This document shows positions 62,558-64,000 of a stretch of DNA of 64,000 nt, in pieces. Below the pieces are notes generated by a model, which was given only the letters and a program-made list of their open reading frames with translations, did no database searches and had not been told where the DNA came from. The DNA comes from Castor canadensis. Its lineage: Eukaryota; Chordata; Mammalia; Rodentia; Castoridae. Location: positions 59,056,501 through 59,120,500 of the forward strand of contig NC_133394.1 of the NCBI RefSeq assembly GCF_047511655.1, in the 5' to 3' direction. Position numbers and translations under genes: made by a program. Within the stretch, counting starts at the first letter, position 1. Each line of letters begins with the position of its first letter.

Positions 62558-63580
62558 TTCCAAGATGGCGGCTAGAGGTAGGAAGCAGAAAGCGACCCTC
62601 CTATAGTGAAATCTTGGAGAGACGCTGGAGACACACTTTGCAGGCATAATCACCGAGAAAAGGCATAACTTTGACCCCTCCACATCTCCAGCCAGTGCAG
62701 AGAATCTCCACTTCACGTTAAACAGAGAAACGAGGAGGGCCCCCGGGGCAGCCAGTGGCTGGCGCCCATATGGCTTGGGAAGACGCAGACCAGGTGAGCT
62801 TCACGGTACCACAGTAGCCCCACAGACAAGCCTGGGCCAGAGCAGGATAGCCCCCTGGACAGACTGACCTCCACCCGGGAAAAAAAAAAAAGAGAAACTG
62901 AGTAATAAGCAATAAGAACAGTTAAGACACGCTGGAAAGAGGGTGGGGCGCCCTGAGCACTGAAGATTAGGGGAAGGGAATCCTTCCCGGGACTGTAAAT
63001 AAACAAGCCGGGCAGGCCGGAGAGGCTCTGGCGGGAGCGGGGCGCGCGCCCAGCAACCAGGAGCAGGGAAGCTTGTGAGAGGAGGGAAGACCCACTTCCC
63101 ACATGAACTGTAAACAAACATGGCGGCCAGCAGGAGCAGCAGCACCGCCCAGTAAGCAGGAGCAGGAAAGCTGCTGAAAGTGGCAGTGGGAGGAAAACTT
63201 CAGAGGAGAGGGGCTCCCACATGAACTGTAAATAAACATGCAGGCCTGACAACGCGGGGGCAGTGTCACCTTTCCCAGTACTTGGAAAGGGGAAAGCCTG
63301 TAGCAGAGGCTCCCGCACAGGAGAACTCTGAGCAAACAAAGCCTGTGGGACCAGGTGAGTGCTAGCTCACGCCAGAGATCTGCATAAATAACGCAGCCAG
63401 CTACAGGCTGAGAGCAGCAGGCAGGCAAGCCACAGTTGCAGGTACCACTCTCAGAACTGTCTCCAGACGCTTTTTTTTCTTTTTCTCCCTACCTTTGATG
63501 AGAGAACAACCGAATTACACCTGCAAGCCGAAAAACTTAGTGAAACTGTATTGCATTTGAACTGGGGACACTTGGTGTGG

Positions 63581-63635
<55 letters not shown>

Positions 63636-64000
63636 TGTGTAGTTTTGTTCTACTTTATGCATACCCTTTGATGAGACAACTACAGAACAACATCTGAGGC
63701 ACCAACTTCAGGACTGGAGATTGAGACAGACACCCAAATTATTAAGACTGAAATTGCATTGCATATAAACTTCGAAGTTCTTTGGTTTTTTTTTAATTGC
63801 CTATTTTCCATTTAATTTTAATTCATTTTTATATATAGGTATTACTTTCATTTACTTATTTTTTATTTTTTTTATCTTTGATTTTCAATCCTCTCTCTGT
63901 CTCTCTAATGTCTGTTCAGCTTACTGTCGATTAGTACACTAACACTCCCTGTTTATACCTTTGAAACTCTCTTGTCTGATACCTTGTTCTGCTTTCTCCC
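62558..64000 (+). mobile_element. L1 5' UTR in forward orientation, running off the window
   Basis: At 62562 the sequence CCAAGATGGCGGCTAGAGG matches the start of the L1 at 26510-26526 read in reverse, and similarity continues through CTTGGAGAGACGCTGGAG. The region to about 63550 is GC-richer, with CpGs and AUG-poor coding potential, as expected of an L1 promoter. A (TG)n run lies at 63585-63640, and T-rich DNA reaches the end. ORF1 is not reached. It may be the inverted 5' part of the neighbouring minus-strand L1 or a separate element. Confidence 0.7.
63585..63640. repeat. (TG)n microsatellite in L1 5' UTR
   Basis: About 55 bases of TG with one GAG interruption near 63633, inside the forward L1 5' region. 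Confidence 0.95.

Noticed and set aside
62713-63428. Long open frames on the minus strand (up to 208 codons)
   Set aside because: They lie antisense in a GC-rich L1 5' UTR and show no family resemblance.
1-64000. CRISPR arrays, operons, phage or bacterial genes
   Set aside because: Everything seen is mammalian nuclear DNA; the only regular repeats are microsatellites and one 54 bp duplication.

Overview
The window is a stretch of mammalian nuclear genome, almost certainly rodent. It is AT-rich, has one CpG island, carries many L1 LINE copies with A-rich tails and target-site duplications, and has short SINEs of three kinds: 7SL-derived (B1-like), tRNA-derived (ID-like), and fusions of the two. 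The abundance of fused 7SL+tRNA SINEs suggests the beaver/kangaroo-rat lineage (Castorimorpha). That placement is an inference from remembered repeat styles, not a measured result.

Only one gene locus is recognisable: the 5' part of PRSS12 (neurotrypsin, a secreted multidomain serine protease) on the + strand. Exon 1 (CpG-island promoter, signal peptide, proline-rich segment, kringle) is at 29007-29490. The exon pairs for the first two SRCR domains follow at about 40433-43251 (exon 2), 46037-46214 (exon 3) and 49799-49949 (exon 4). The order, strand, splice phases (1,2,1,2) and protein similarity all agree, so this is a gene with introns and not a processed copy. It is nevertheless broken many times. 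The exon 1 donor reads AT and the exon 3 donor reads GA. Exon 2 has two stops and a frameshift and is split by a 2.7 kb L1 insertion with a 13 bp target-site duplication. Exon 3 has a stop and a one-base deletion. Exon 4 has a stop in place of a conserved cysteine. I read the locus as a PRSS12 pseudogene, probably unitary, although a decayed duplicate with an intact copy elsewhere cannot be excluded from this window. The exon 1 reading frame itself is intact, with all six kringle cysteines.

Layout: 1-28600 is gene-free upstream DNA with old L1, L2, MIR, DNA-transposon and LTR fragments, SINEs, microsatellites, and a full-length but dead L1 on the minus strand (19449-26530) that contains a second nested L1 tail. 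28630-29500 is the CpG island and exon 1. 29491-49950 holds introns 1-3 and exons 2-4. From 49950 to the end I see only intron-like or repeat DNA: an internally deleted L1 (about 50676-52465), a small retroposed 3' end (55614-55730), and a large minus-strand L1 (58025-62557) joined head-on to a forward L1 5' UTR that runs off the window. No exon 5 of PRSS12 was found before position 64000, and no functional RNA genes, CRISPR arrays or intact protein-coding genes were seen.
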